A stretch of DNA of 64,000 nucleotides from Panax quinquefolius (Eukaryota; Streptophyta; Magnoliopsida; Apiales; Araliaceae), in NCBI GenBank assembly GCA_020205615.1, contig CM035151.1:46491409-46555408 (forward strand). Reading direction: 5' to 3'. The position numbers and the translations under genes are program-made. Numbering within the stretch: the stretch's first letter is position 1; every line of letters starts with the position of its first letter. The notes under the pieces are model-generated. The model did not search any database, was not told the DNA's origin, and worked only from the letters and a program-made list of their open reading frames with translations. Of the stretch, positions 24,998 through 38,704 are shown in pieces.

Positions 24998-26876
24998 TGA
25001 AAGTAGTATGCACACAAGCCAATCATGTTTGATGATAAAGCATATACTTTGTAATAATCTTATTCATTTATTAATAAAAAGTATTAATTTATTAAAGGCT
25101 TTTAATTATCTACATGATGCTGTTTTATAATATGTGATAAACCCATAGTTTTAAGCAATGCTTTTAGAATAATGATGATGATCATTCTAATGAGATCTAA
25201 ATTCTTAGAAAGCTTAAAACTAAAATAGTTCCCAATCGTTGGATTACTAAATTGGGGATTAGTGAATCCGGATAGATTGGTACATCGTTGTTTGCTCATT
25301 GGATGAGGATGATTGATCTCATGATCATTTGTGTGGAGACACTAAAGCAAGTATGTAGGTGCTTATTAGAGAATAAGTTCACCTTGAACGTTGGCTCGCT
25401 AAGGAATACCTAATGGAGTTTTATTTGTCATCAATAGGAATTCTCAGTAGTGATAGTAGTACAAGTAATCCTTGGACTTGAGATCATCATAGTATCTTGT
25501 GTATGATGAGTTATACTTTGACTTATTCCTTAAGACCCTTAGGGTATATCAAAGGGTATGCTTGGGTATAATAAGTTGTACATGGAGATAATGTATGATC
25601 AATAAAGAATCTACCACTTCTAATAAAAGAAGAGAAATGTCCTATGTGATTCGATAAATGATAACCCAAAGAGTCCTTCTTGGCGAAGGCAAAATGAAAT
25701 TAGAAAGGAGTTTCTAATTTGCATTATTTGAGTTGTGCATTTAAGGATCGAAATACATATAATTAAATAAAATAAGACTTGGACAATTCCATGTCTTATA
25801 TTTAATTGGGACATTGTATGGTGGAAGGATTGAATTGTATTTCAGTAACTATTTACTCAAAGGTTCTTTAATGATTAATGTTAAAATCTATATTATCCGG
25901 AAAGTCGTTGATCGCTAGGAGGCTTATCCCTATTGTAGAATAAATATTATTTATTTAAATAAATTAATTGTTTAATTTATTTATTTAAATAAGATTAGAA
26001 TTGTTCTAATTGATTTATTCACAACCTAGGTTTAATATGGAGAACCTAAAGGGTCACACCATAAAAGGAAGAATAATTATTTAAGAAGTTAATGGCATAA
26101 TCGTAATAATATATTTAAGTATATTTAATTTAATCTATGGTGATAGAATAAATTAAATAGCTTAATATTTATTATTTAATATTTTAGAAATATTAAATAT
26201 AAATTAATAAGAGGAGTCTTATTAATATTATTACAATTATTATTATTTTAATTTAAAATAAATTAATTTAATATAAGTACTCTCATTTATTCCTAATAGG
26301 ATTAGGAGGGAAAATTAGTTAAAGGAGTTTAATTAATTATCCCTAATAAGATTAGGGAGCTTAATTAATTAAAAGAATTTAATTAATTAAATAAAACCCA
26401 ATTCCTTAATTGTTAAGGTGGGTTTTACATCTATAAATAAGAGGAGTCTTATTATGGGTGAGGTTTTTTTTTGTTGACTTTTTGAACATACGTATAATTC
26501 CAATTGTTAGAGAGTACACCTTTCTATAGAGATAGAAAAACTAGGGTTTGAGCCAATACCCCTTTTCTTGAATTTTCTTCTTCCTTGGTGGATCACCTCT
26601 GAGGCCAAACATTTGGGTGGCTAACGTTGATCAAAGGAAGGAACCAAACCCGATGGATTCAAGATTGAACGCGAAAAGATTTGGAGGTGAACTTGTACCT
26701 GAGAAAGCTCGATCTTCAATGGTATGATTTTATTCTTTATCTTTTCGTTTAATTAATAATTATGCATAAAGGGTGATCCGGGTATATGGTTTGTAAATTT
26801 TTTAAACTCGATTTTTACACGCCTTCCGCACTTTTTATGCAATTTGATTATGCATATGAATATTACAAACCTAACA
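24998..26876 (+). repeat. LTR1 of Copia cluster (5' LTR of C)
   Basis: An 1879-bp LTR with TG...CA ends and TATA box at 26431-26440. Two hairpins of the series are lost here: the GTGGG-TTG-CCCAC one reads GTGGGTTTTACAT, and the CTAAA-AGAG-TTTAG one is replaced by AAAATAA. Confidence 0.9.
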
Positions 26877-27130
26877 AATGGCATCGAGCCAAACCTTTAT
26901 GCGAATTATTAATTGTTTTAATTTAATATGTATATTGATATGTGTTTAGAACAATTTAATTGGGCATAATTTTATTAGATAAAATTTATTTAAAAAAAAA
27001 AAAAAAAAAAAGCGTCTTTATTTTTTTTTAAAGGGATACATGGGTCAATTTTAAAAAAAGGAACAAGTCAGTAATCAAAGTTACATGATGCAAATAGTAT
27101 TATATATATATGATATATATATACTGTGAT

Positions 27131-27207
<77 letters not shown>

Positions 27208-29307
27208 TCAAGTTACGTTTTTTTTTTTTGAAAATGTTACAAGAGTCTTTTTTTTGTTTAAAAGGAATGTGACGGGTATAATATATATATATATATATTA
27301 AATCGTATTTGCTTTTATATATATATATATATATATTCATATTATTTTATTATTTTATAATATATTATATATATTATATATATATATATATATTATTCTT
27401 AATAATTTTATAATTAAAATAATATTTATTTTAATTTTAAAATAAAAGGTTTATTTTAAATATTAAAATAAAAGAGTTTATTTTAATTTTAAAATTAAAT
27501 TTCATGCTAACTAATTAGAGTTGGAATTAGATTCCATGATAACTAATTGGAGTTGAAATTGATTTCATGTTTCCTTAAATAAAGGAGTTTATTTAGATAT
27601 GAAATAAGATTTCATATTATTCAAAATAAAAGAGTTTATTTGTGAATAGGAAAAAAAATCCGTGTTTCCTTAAATAAAGGAGTTTATTTAAATATGAAAT
27701 AAGATTTCATATTATTCAAAATAAAGGAGTTTATTTGTGAATAGGAAGAAAATCCGTGTTTCCTTAAATAAAGGAGTTTATTTAAATATGAAATAAGATT
27801 TCATATTATTCAAAATAAAGGAGTTTATTTTGAATATGAAATATAATCCGTGTTTCCTTTAATAATTTTTTTTTACATGGAATTGGATTCCATAATTAAT
27901 TAAAATAAAGGAGTTTATTTTGATTAAAGATTTTGATTAAAATAAAATAGTTTATTTCATTCAAAATTGGATAAATTAAAATAAAATAGTTTTATTTTGA
28001 TTTAAATTTGGATTAAAATAAAGGAGTTTATTTTAATTCAAAATTAGATTTTATACTAACTAAATTTGCCCATTAAATGATATCAATATATATATTAAAT
28101 GTTTATTATTCATGAGATGAATACTATTTATTGATGCATATGATGATGTGTATGATAATAAATGGGATTGATTATGGACTATCACCCGATGTGATTGGAT
28201 TTTATTTTAGTTGGATGCATGAATGTATGGGTTTTATTAAATGGGGTCTCACAGACCTCGCCTTCTCTAATTTTTCTTAATGTAAATTCTATTCTCTTCC
28301 TATGTACTTCCCTCGATCACGATCAAGGTTTCTATTTATTTTAAATAGTTTTGTAATAGGAATAGTTAGAATTAATTTTAGAAAATTAGAGATCAAAGGA
28401 GCAAGGAGCTTGAAGACCCGTTTGTAATGGAGCCCTAAGTTTAAATGTAATAGTTATATTTAAATATTATTTCTTGCACCCCTAGGGTTTGACCTTTTGG
28501 TTCACTTGGTGGCTCTAGTGAACCAAACTAGAATAAAAGTCCATAATCAATCCGGTAGAATATAGTATTCTATATGTGCATGCTTATACTATATATATAT
28601 ATATATTATGCAAACATGCTTCGCATGTTAATTAATATAATGCGTATTTTATATATATATGTGCATGCTGCTAAACAAGATGAGACATATTAATAACAAA
28701 CCCCTCAATTTTTTATATTAAGTCCTAAGCGTTCAAAGATATTTGGAATATCGAACGTCGCCTTTCTAGCATGATAAAATTAATAGAGTATTAAATATTT
28801 AATATGAGTTTGTTGTGTCACCACAAGGCAAGTATTAAGTATTTAAGATGTTAATTTATCACATTTGATGCTTATAAAGAAAATTGAACAATATTGTTTT
28901 GTTGTGTCACCACAAGGATGATATTTTTCTTTTTTGAATATATGGAGTGCTAGGTCGGACTTAACTTGGATAATTTTGATTCGGATGTGCCACCACTTGA
29001 TCAAAATAATCTAAGAGGCAAAATAAAAGGAGTTGCATAGTTGATGTAATTGACAAAAGTTGTCTACCTATTTATTTATATATAGTTTGTTGTGTCACCA
29101 CAAGGCTATATACATTTGAAATGGGATCCTTATTCTCACTAGCAAATCTTTAATTAGATTTTGCCGAACTATATAAGTGAGGGTAATATAGTTTGAAGAA
29201 AATAGTGGAGATACCAATTTAAAACAAGACCTAATTTATTTTGGTAATTAATAATAGAATGTATGTTAAAATGTTGTTAATTACAAATTCATTTACGAAA
29301 TTTTACA
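26877..29307 (+). repeat. Leader of Copia C
   Basis: Primer-binding site TGGCATCGAGCC at 26879, an A-run, TA repeats at 27134-27203 and shorter ones to 27393, then hairpin tandem repeats (about 27480-28060) with three long units where A and B have two. Exact TTGTGTCACCACAA copies lie at 28813-28826, 28902-28915 and 29090-29103. The two long ORFs on both strands over the TA repeats are meaningless. Confidence 0.85.
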
Positions 29308-29595
29308 ATGTCTAAAATTACTATCAACATGCGAAGCATATTAGATGTTAAATAACCGACCAATTAAACATTGGTTAAGGAATTTGAGAATAGTTCTCAT
29401 AGTCAAAAAGCTATCTTATGTCCTTAATACGCCTATCCTGCGCAATGGTTGCGCATAATGCCTCTAACGAAGAGATTGCTACTTTTAGAAAGTGGGAAGA
29501 TGATACACACGATTTAGCTCAATGCATCATGCTCGCATCTATGAGTAACGAGCTTCAAAGCTTCTTCCCGATCGAGATGAAACTATGGATGCTTC
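29308..29595 (+). pseudogene. gag: Copia C gag, N-terminal stub cut by LTR2
   Basis: Begins at the family ATG (MSKITINMRSILD) and, after a frameshift, gives a readable stretch with WLRNLRIVL-like and AQCIMLASMSNELQ motifs of UBN2-type gag. It stops abruptly at ATGGATGCTTC, where LTR2 begins. The remaining gag, all of pol and the polypurine tract of C are missing here, so a deletion or recombination joined gag directly to an LTR. Confidence 0.8.
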
Positions 29596-31486
29596 CGAAA
29601 AGTAATATGCACACAAGCCAATCATGTTTGATGATAAAGCATATACTTTGTAAATAATCTTATTCATTTATTAATAAAAAGTATTAATTTATTAAAGGCT
29701 TTTAATTATTTACATGATCTTTGTTTTATTATATGTGATAAACCCATAGTTTTAAGCAATGCTTTTAGAATAATGATGATGATCATTCTAATAAGATCTA
29801 AATTCTTAGAAAGCTTAAAACTAAAATAGTTCCCAATCGTTGGATTACTAAATTGGGGATTAGTGAATCCGGATAGATTGGTACATACGTTGTTTGCTTT
29901 CATTGGATGAGGATGATTGATCTCATGATCATTTGTGTGAGACACTAAAGCAAGTATGTAGGTGCTTATTAGAGAATAAGTTCACCGAAGCGTGGCTCGC
30001 TAAGGAATACCTAATGGAGTTTTATTTGCTTCATCAATAGGAATTCTCAGAGTGATAGTAAAGACAAGTAATCCTTGGACTTGAGATCATCATAGTATCT
30101 TGTGTATGATGAGTTATACTTTGACTTATTCCTTAAGACCCTTAGGATATATCAAAGGGTATGCTTGGGTATAATAAGTTGTACATGGAGATAATGTATG
30201 ATCAATAAAGAATCTACCACTTCTAATAAAAGAAGAGAATGTCCTATGTGATTCGATAAATGACAACCCAAAGAGTCCTTGGCCAAGGCGAATGAAATTA
30301 GAAAGGAGTTTCTAATTTGCATTATTTGAGTTGTGCATTTAAGAATCGAAATACATATAATTAAATAAAATAAGACTTGACAAGTAATTCCATGTCTTAT
30401 ATTTAATTGGGACATTGTATGGTGGAAGGATTGAATTGTAAGAACTATTTACTCAAAGGTTCTTTTATGATTAATGTTGAAATCTATATTATCCGGAAAG
30501 TCGTTGATCGCTAGGAGAGGCTTATCCTATTGTAGAATAAATATTATTTATTTAAATAAATTAATTATTTAATTTATTTATTTAAATAAGATTAGAATTG
30601 TTCTAATTGATTTATTCACAACCGGGTTTAATATGGAGAACCTAAAGGGTCACACCATAAAAGGAAGAATAATTATTTAAGAAGTTAATGGCATAATCGT
30701 AATAATATGTTAAGTATATTTAATTTAATCTATGGTGATAGAATAAATTAAATAGCTTAATATTTATTATTTAATATTTTAGAAATATTAAATATAAATT
30801 AATAAGAGGAGTCTTATTAATATTATTACAATTATTATTATTTTAATTTCTAAAAGAGTTTAGGAATTAATTTAATATAAGTACTCTCATTTATTCCTAA
30901 TTGGATTAGGAAGGAAAATTAGTTAAAGGAGTTTAATTAATTATCCCTAATAAGATTAGGGAGCATAATTAATTAAAAGAATTTAATTAATTAAATAAAA
31001 CGCAATTCCTTAATTGTTAAGGTGGGTTGCCCACATCTATTAATAAGAGGAGTCTTATTATGGGTGTGGGGGTTGTTGACTTTTACAACATACGTAATAA
31101 TTCCAATTTGTTGGAGAGTACGCCCTTTTTCTATACAGATAGGAAAAACCAGGGTTTGAGCCAATACCCCTTCTTCTTGAATTTTCTTCTTCCTTGGTGG
31201 ATCACCTCTAGAGGCCAAACATTTGGGTGGCTAACGTTGATCAAAGGAAGGAACCAAACCCGGTGGATTCAAGATTGAACGCGAAAGGATTTGGAGGTGA
31301 ACTTGTACCTGAGGAAGCTCGATCTTCAAGGGTATGATTTATTCTTTATCTTTTCGTTTAATTAATAATTATGCATAAAGGCTGATCCGGGTTTATGGTT
31401 TGTAAATAATTTTTAAACTCTGATTTTACACGCTTCCGCTTAATTTTTGCAATTTGATTGCGTTCATGAATATTACAAACCTAACA
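29596..31486 (+). repeat. LTR2 of Copia cluster (5' LTR of D)
   Basis: About 1.89 kb. The first bases read CGAAAAGTAATATGC instead of TGAAAGTAATATGC, so the 5' terminus is altered at the junction with the gag of C. It shares private variants with LTR3, including a changed TATA box (31037-31046, CTATTAATAA). Confidence 0.85.
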
Positions 31487-31487
31487 G

Positions 31488-31500
31488 TGGCATCAGAGCC
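31488..31500 (+). other. Primer-binding site, Copia D
   Basis: TGGCATCAGAGCC, with the same form at 38706-38718. This is the best-preserved primer-binding site of the family and fits initiator tRNA-Met priming. Confidence 0.8.
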
Positions 31501-33821
31501 AAACCTTTATGCAAATTATTAATTGTTCAAATTTAATATGTATATTGATATGTGTTTAGAACAATTTAATTGGGCATAATTTTATTGTATAAAATTTATT
31601 AAAATAAAAAAAATAAAAAAAAAGCGTGAATTTTTTTTTTTTTTAATCAAAGTAAGCTACTGACTTTTTTTTTAAAGAGAAACATGCTTCGGTCATTTGT
31701 ATGCAAAAGTGTTTCACGTGATTTCAAGTAAAGGGTACAAAATCTCTCATATTATATATAATATATATAACGTTACTATATATATATATTATGGTATAAT
31801 ATGTCAAAGATTATTACAATGCATGGAGATTCAAAGATTATTATATATATATATATATATTATATATATATATATATACCGTTATATATTTAATATATAT
31901 AACTATTATATATATATATAACTATTATAATCTTAATTATTTTAATTTTAGAATAAAAAATTTTATTTTAATTTTAAAATAAAATGTTTATTTTAATCTT
32001 AAAATAAAATGGTTTATTTTAATATTAAAATTAAATTTCATGCTAACTAATTAGAGTTGGAATTGGATTCCATGATAACTAATTGGAGTTGAAATTGGAT
32101 TCTATTTTTCCTTAAATAAAGGAGTTTATTTTGATATGAAATTAGATTTCATATTATTCAAAATAAAAGGTTTATTTGTGAATAGGAAAAAGAATCATCT
32201 TTCCTTAAATAAAGGAGTTTATTTAAATATGAAATAAGATTTTATATTATTCAAAATAAAAGAGTTTATTTGTGAATAGGAAAGAGAATCCATGTTTCCT
32301 TAAATAAAGGAGTTTATTTAAATATGAAATAAGATTTCATATTATTCAAAATAAAGGAGTTTATTTGTGAATAGGAAAAGAATTCATATTTCCTTTAATA
32401 ATTTTTTTTTTTACATGGAATTGGATTCCATAATTAATTAAAATAAAAGTGTTTATTTTAATTAAAGATTTTTATATATATGGAATTGGATTCATAATTA
32501 ATTAAAATAAAGGAGTTTATTTTAATTCAAAATTAGATTTTATACTAACTAAATTTGCCCATTAAATGATATCAATATATATATATTAAATGTTTATTAT
32601 TCATAAGATGAATGTTATTTATTGATGCATATGGTGATGTGTATGATAATAAATGGGATTGATTATGGACTATCGATTGATATGATTGGATTTTATTTTA
32701 GTTAGATGCATGAATGTATGGGTTTTATTAAATGGGGTTCACAGACTTCGTCTTCTCTAATTTTTCTTAATATAAATTCTATCTCCCTCCTATGTACTTC
32801 CCTCGATCGCGATCAAAGTTTCTATTTATTTTAAAATAGTTTTGTAATAGGAATAGTTAGAATTAATTTTGAAGAATTAGAGATCAAGGAAAAGGAGCAA
32901 GGAGGCGCTTGAAGACCCGTTTGTAATGGAGCCCCGTTTAAATGTAATAGTTATATTTAAATATTATTTCTTGCACCCCTAGGGTTTGACCTTTTGGTTC
33001 ACTTGGTGGCTCTAGTGAACCAAACTAGAATAAAAGTCCATAATCAATCCGGTAGAATATAAGATTCTATATGTGCATGCTTATATTATATATATATATT
33101 ATATATTATGCAAACATGCTTCGCATGTTTATTAATAATATGACGCGTATTTTATATATATATATATGCATGCATGCACGCTTAAACAAGATGAGACAAA
33201 TTAATAACAAACCCCTCAATTTTTTTTTATTAAGTCCTAAGCGTTCAAAGATATTTGGAATATCGAACGTCGCCTTCTAGCATGATAAAATTAATAGAGT
33301 ATTAAATATTTAATATGAGTTTGTTGTGTCACCACAAGGCAAGTATTAAGTATTTAAGATGTTAATTTATCACATTTGATGCTTATAAAGAAAATTGAAC
33401 AATATTGTTTTGTTGTGTCACCACAAGGATGATATTTTTCTTTTTTGAATATATGGAGTGCTAGGTTGGACTTAACTTGGATAATTTTGATTCGGATGTG
33501 CCACCACTTGATCAAAATAATGTAAGAGGCAAAATACTGAGGAGTTGCATAGTTGATGTAATTGACAAAAGTTGTCTACCTATTTATTTATATATAGTTT
33601 GTTGTGTCACCACAAGGCTATATACATTTGAAATGAGATCCTTATTCTCACTAGCAAATCTTTAATTAGATTTTGCGAACTATATATATTGAGGGTAATA
33701 TAGTTTGAAGAAAATAGTGGGAGATACCAATTTAAAACAAGACCTAATTTATTTTGGTAATTAATAAAAGAATGTATGTTAAAATGTTGTTAATTACAAA
33801 TTCATTTACGAGAATTTTACA
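31501..33821 (+). repeat. Leader of Copia D
   Basis: Same layout as the other leaders: A- and T-runs, broken TA repeats (31742-31925), hairpin tandem repeats with three long units (about 32035-32540), and exact TTGTGTCACCACAA copies at 33324-33337, 33413-33426 and 33602-33615. The 31690-31840 block, with a short ATG frame, is shared only with the third leader (38905 on). Confidence 0.85.
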
Positions 33822-34627
33822 ATGTCTAAAAATTACTATCATCAACTGAAGCATATTAGATGCTAAATTAACTGAATCAATTAAATGGATTGGTTAAGGA
33901 ATTTGAGAATAGTTCTCATGGTTTGAAAAGCTATCTTATGTCCTTAATACGCCTATCCTCGCAATGGTTGCGAGAAATGCCTCGAGGAAAACATTGCTAC
34001 TTTTAGAAAGTGGCAAGATGATGCACGATTGGCTCAATGCATCATGCTCAAGATCTATGAATAACGAGCTTCAACGTCGGCATGAAACTATGGATGCTTC
34101 TACTATATTCCTGCACATCAAGTAGTTGATGGTGAGGAAAGTAGGACTGATAGATATCAGATATCTAAGGAGCTCTTCCGATCTTGAATGGCCAATGACA
34201 CTACAAAGATGCATAAAAAGTCCTTAACATAATCAATTTGATTGATCAATTAGGACAATGGGTTTTATCATGGATGGAGAGTTGAGCCAAGATTTGATCT
34301 TGCACTCACTCCCGGACTCCTTTCACAATTGTTGTGAATTTTTCATATAAACAAGCTAGATATCGACCTTCGATTGATTTGCTTAACATGTTGAAAAATG
34401 ATGAGAGTCACTTTCCAACCAAGAAAGACCATGTCTTACTGGTAGGGGCCAAAGGATCTTCTGAAAAGAAGAACGATTCAAAGAAGGTATATAGAAAGGC
34501 AAAAACAAAGGATAATAAGAACAAAACTGATACAGATAGCAAAGGAGTTTGCTTCCACTGCAATAAGCCTGGACACTGGAAAGAAACTACGAGAAGCATC
34601 TTGAAGAGGCTAACCAAAGAAGCTTAG
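33822..34627 (+). pseudogene. gag: Copia D gag with zinc knuckle, nearly readable
   Basis: Starts at the family ATG. The C-terminal part is open from 34334 to 34627: NFSYKQARYRPSIDLLNML, KKDHVLLVGAKG, a Lys-rich stretch, and the zinc knuckle CFHCNKPGHW, whose last Cys is lost (KETT instead of a K-x-x-C-type end). Comparing copies, an altered CTGC site there shifts the frame into an early stop. UBN2-type Copia gag binds and packages element RNA. Upstream frameshifts remain, so it is probably not functional as read. Confidence 0.8.
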
Positions 34628-36816
34628 TGAAGTTTCGGTTACAATACAGTTTTTGTTCATGATTGAAATAAATTTTTCTTTAAGTCAAGGTTCTACTTGG
34701 GTATTGGATACCGACTTTGGTTATCATAAATAGAGATTTATGAAGGGACCAAGCAGAAGTAGAAAGCTAAACAAATATAAGTAATCCTATGTGCGGGAAA
34801 TGTAGCAAAGGTTGCCATATTAGCCATAGAAACTTATAGTTTAGCAATGCCTACGGACAAATCTATTAAGTCAATAAGTTGTTATTGTATTCCATTTCTT
34901 GTTAAAAATATTATTTCCATTTTATTGTTGGACAATGAAATCTTTGGTATTATAATTAAGAACAATTGTTGTTCTATTTATAATAATAATGTTTTGTATA
35001 GAACTGGAATATTACTTAATGAATTTTGTATACTTGACTTACGTGAAAATATATTTTGTATATTGAACAAACTAGTATAAGAAAAGGAGATGATCATTCA
35101 AAGAGTTGAATGTATGTATTTGTTGAAATACAAGTGTGAATTATTTGAAAGGTTCAAAGAATTCAGAAGTGAAATAAATTGGAAAAGTATTAAGATTCTT
35201 TGATTAGATCAAGGAATAAATACTTGTGCAATAAGTTTTTAGATCATCTCAAATGGTTTTCTCACAATGGACGCCTCCTGATATGCAATAATTGATTGAT
35301 GTATCTAAAAGGAAAAATCGTACCTTGTTGGACATGGTGCGGTCCATAATGATTTTACCGACATTTCAGTATCCCTCTAGGGTCATGTCCTAGAAATGGC
35401 TTATATCTTACAAAATGGTAACCTTAAAATCCTACATTGAAGACTCCATAAAAGTTATGGATGTGGAGGATTCCTAATCTTAAGTATGTTAAGATAAGGG
35501 GTTGTCCAACTTATGTGAAAAGGTTTCAAAAGATAAGCTTGGGACAAGATTTGACAAGTGTAGATTTATGGGACATCCTAAAGTAAGTTTAGGGTATATG
35601 CTCTATAATCCTACTTAGCAAAAGGTGTTTGTTACGAAACACGCTGCCTTCTAAGATAAAGGTGTTTATCATTGAAGGGGCTAGTGGGAGGATAATAGAT
35701 CTTGAAGAGTTCAAGAACCACAAAACACTATAAGTCAAATAAGAGGAACACATGAGATAGACCTATTGTACCACAACCGAATCAATGAAATGCGGAATAG
35801 TACCAGAAGATACCTAGGAGGTATGGATTCATCATGGATGATGATGATGAGGTACGTACGCATCATAGAAGATGATGATCCGAGTTACATTCGATGAGGT
35901 AAGACTTCTAGTGTGTACAAAAGGGTCGATTGGGGCGTCGTGACATTCCTAATATTATATGTTGATATACTACGGATAAGGATTGACATACTAATGCTAC
36001 AATCAGTAAAGATAAAGTTGTCTAAACATTCCTCCACGAATGATTTGGGAAGAGTATCTTAATTGGGGATAAAATCTATAAAGATAGATACAACAGGATG
36101 CTCGACTTAACCCAAGGAACGTATATTCATTTGATGCTAAAGTCGTTTAGCATGGCAAACTCCAAGAGATGTCTCATGTCGATGAGCTATGGAGTGTATC
36201 TCTTAATAGTCCCCATAGACTCCAAAGAAGAGAGATTGCATGAGTGACAATCATGTATGCAATGAAATGTACGAGACCTGATGTTGATCAGTCATATTCT
36301 GGAGAAGATCACTGTAAGACAGTGAAAAACATCTTAAAGTTCTTAACCCAAGACTAAGGATGTGAGCATACATGGTGGGTCTGAATTAAAACTAGAGGGC
36401 TTTACAGACTCAAGTTTTTCAGACAGACCAAGACGACTGAAAATCCACTTTAAGGTAAAGTGTTACCTTGAACAAACGATTGCAAATGAATTGGAAAGGT
36501 TCCAAATAGCAAAAGAGTTCTTTGGTTTAGTGATAAAGACAAAGTATATAGCTATAAATGAAGTTGCAAGTTGATTGTTTGGATTAAAAGTTCATTACAG
36601 AACTAGGAATAGTTCCTAAGTCTCATCTTGGATCTAAACATGTGTTGTGGCACTTTCATTTGATTATAAGAATCATTGAAGATGGGAAATCACTATAGAG
36701 ATGGTGGACTCTCAAGAACAACATTACATATCCATTAACTAAAGCTTATCGAACAATGGGATAATCGTCACTTAGAGAAGAAGAGTATAAGATACAATGG
36801 CGATTGGCTTTAGTGC
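34628..36816 (+). pseudogene. pol: Copia D pol remnant
   Basis: Same deleted pol as in A and B. Readable pieces: a protease/integrase linker (34847-35080, SYNNNVLYRTGILLNEF-like, ending near LDLREN), reverse transcriptase with YVD and one Asp codon lost (about 35955), and an RNase H piece at 36362-36574 (GGSELKLEGFTDSSFSD, then TKYIAINEVAS), matching Copia RNase H motifs. Compared with A it lacks the segment before the YVD motif (around 35905). Not functional. Confidence 0.8.
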
Positions 36817-36827
36817 AAGTGGGAGAT
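36817..36827 (+). other. Polypurine tract, Copia D
   Basis: AAGTGGGAGAT directly before LTR3, identical to A and B. Confidence 0.85.
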
Positions 36828-38704
36828 TGAAAGTAATATGCACACAAGCCAATCATGTTTGATGATAAAGCATATACTTTGTAACAATCTTATTCATTTA
36901 TTATAAAAAGTATTAATTTATTAAAGGCTTTTAATTATTTACATGATGCTGTTTTATTATATGTGATAAACCCATAGTTTTAAGCAATGCTTTTAGAATA
37001 ATGATGATGATCATTCTAATGAGATCTAAATTCTTAGAAAGCTTAAAACTAAAATAGTTCCCAATCGTTGGATTACTAAATTGGGGATTAGTGAATCCGG
37101 ATAGATTGGTACATCGTTGCTTGCTCATTGGATGAGGATGATTGATCTCATGATCATTTGCGTGGAACACTAAAGCAAGTATGTAGGTGCTTATTAGAGA
37201 ATAAGTTCATTTGAGCGTTGGCTCGCTAAGGAATACCTAATGGAGTTTTATTTGCTGTCAATAGGAATTCTGTAGTGATAGTAGTACAAGTAATCCTTGG
37301 ACTTGAGATCATCATAGTATCTTGTGTATGATGAGTTATACTTTGACTTATTCCTTAAGACCCTTAGGGTATATCAAAGGGTATGCTTGGGTATAATAAG
37401 TTGTACATGGAGATAATGTATGATCAATAAAGAATCTACCACTTCTAATAAAAGAAGAGAATGTCCTATGTGATTCGATAAATGACAACCCAATAGTCCT
37501 TGGCCATTGAGCAGCGAGTGAAATTAGAAAGGAGTTTCTAATTTGCATTATTTGAGTTGTGCATTTAAGAATCGAAATATACATATAATTAAATAAAATA
37601 AGACTTGACGATGAATTCCATGTCTTATATTTAATTGGGACATTGTATGGTGGAAGGATTGAATTGTCACGGTAACTATTTACTCAAAGGTTCTTTTATG
37701 ATTAATGTTGAAATCTATATTATCTGGAAAGTCGTTGATCGCTAGGAGGCTTATCCTTATTGTAGAATAAATATTATTTATTTAAATAAATTAATTGTTT
37801 AATTTATTTATTTAAATAAGATTAGAATTGTTCTAATTGATTTATTCACAACCTTTAATATGGAGAACCTAAAGGGTCACACCATAAAAGGAAGAATAAT
37901 TATTTAAGAAGTTAATGGCATAATCGTAATAATATATTAAGTATATTTAATTTAATCTATGGTGATAGAATAAATTAAATAGCTTAATATTATTATTTAA
38001 TATTTTAGAAATATTAAATATAAACTAATAAGAGGAGTCTTATTAATATTATTACAATTATTATTATTTTAATTTCTAAAGAGTTTAGGAATTAATTTAA
38101 TATAAGTACTCTCATTTATTCCTAATTGGATTAGGAAGGAAAATTAGTTAAAGGAGTTTAATTAATTATCCCTAATAAGATTAGGGAGCATAATTAATTA
38201 AAAGAATTTAATTAATTAAATAAAACGCAATTCCTTAATTGTTAAGGTGGGTTGCCCACATCTATTAATAAGAGGAGTCTTATTATGGGTGTGGGGGGTT
38301 GTTGACTTTTACAACATAATGCATAATTCCAATTTGTTGGAGAGTACGCCTTTTCTATAGAGATAGGAAAACCGGGGTTTGAGCCAATACCCTTCTTCTT
38401 GAATTTTCTTCTTCCTTGGTGGATCACCTCTGAGGCCAAACATTTGGGTGGCTAACGTTGATCAAAGGAAGGAACCAAACCCGGTGGATTCAAGATTGAG
38501 CGAAAGGATTTGGAGGTGAACTTGTACTGAGGAAGCTCGATCTTCAAGGGTATGATTTATTCTTTATCTTTTCGTTTAATTAATAATTATGCATAAAGGG
38601 TGATCCGGGTTTATGGTTTGTAAATAATTTTAAACTCGATTTTACACGCTTAAAGCTTAATTTTTTGCAATTTGATTGCGTTCATGAATATTACAAACTT
38701 AACA
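36828..38704 (+). repeat. LTR3 of Copia cluster (3' LTR of D)
   Basis: An 1877-bp LTR with TG...CA ends, near-identical to LTR2 and sharing its altered TATA box (38262-38271). It is followed not by a target duplication but by another primer-binding site and leader, so it serves as both a 3' and a 5' LTR in a tandem arrangement. Confidence 0.88.
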
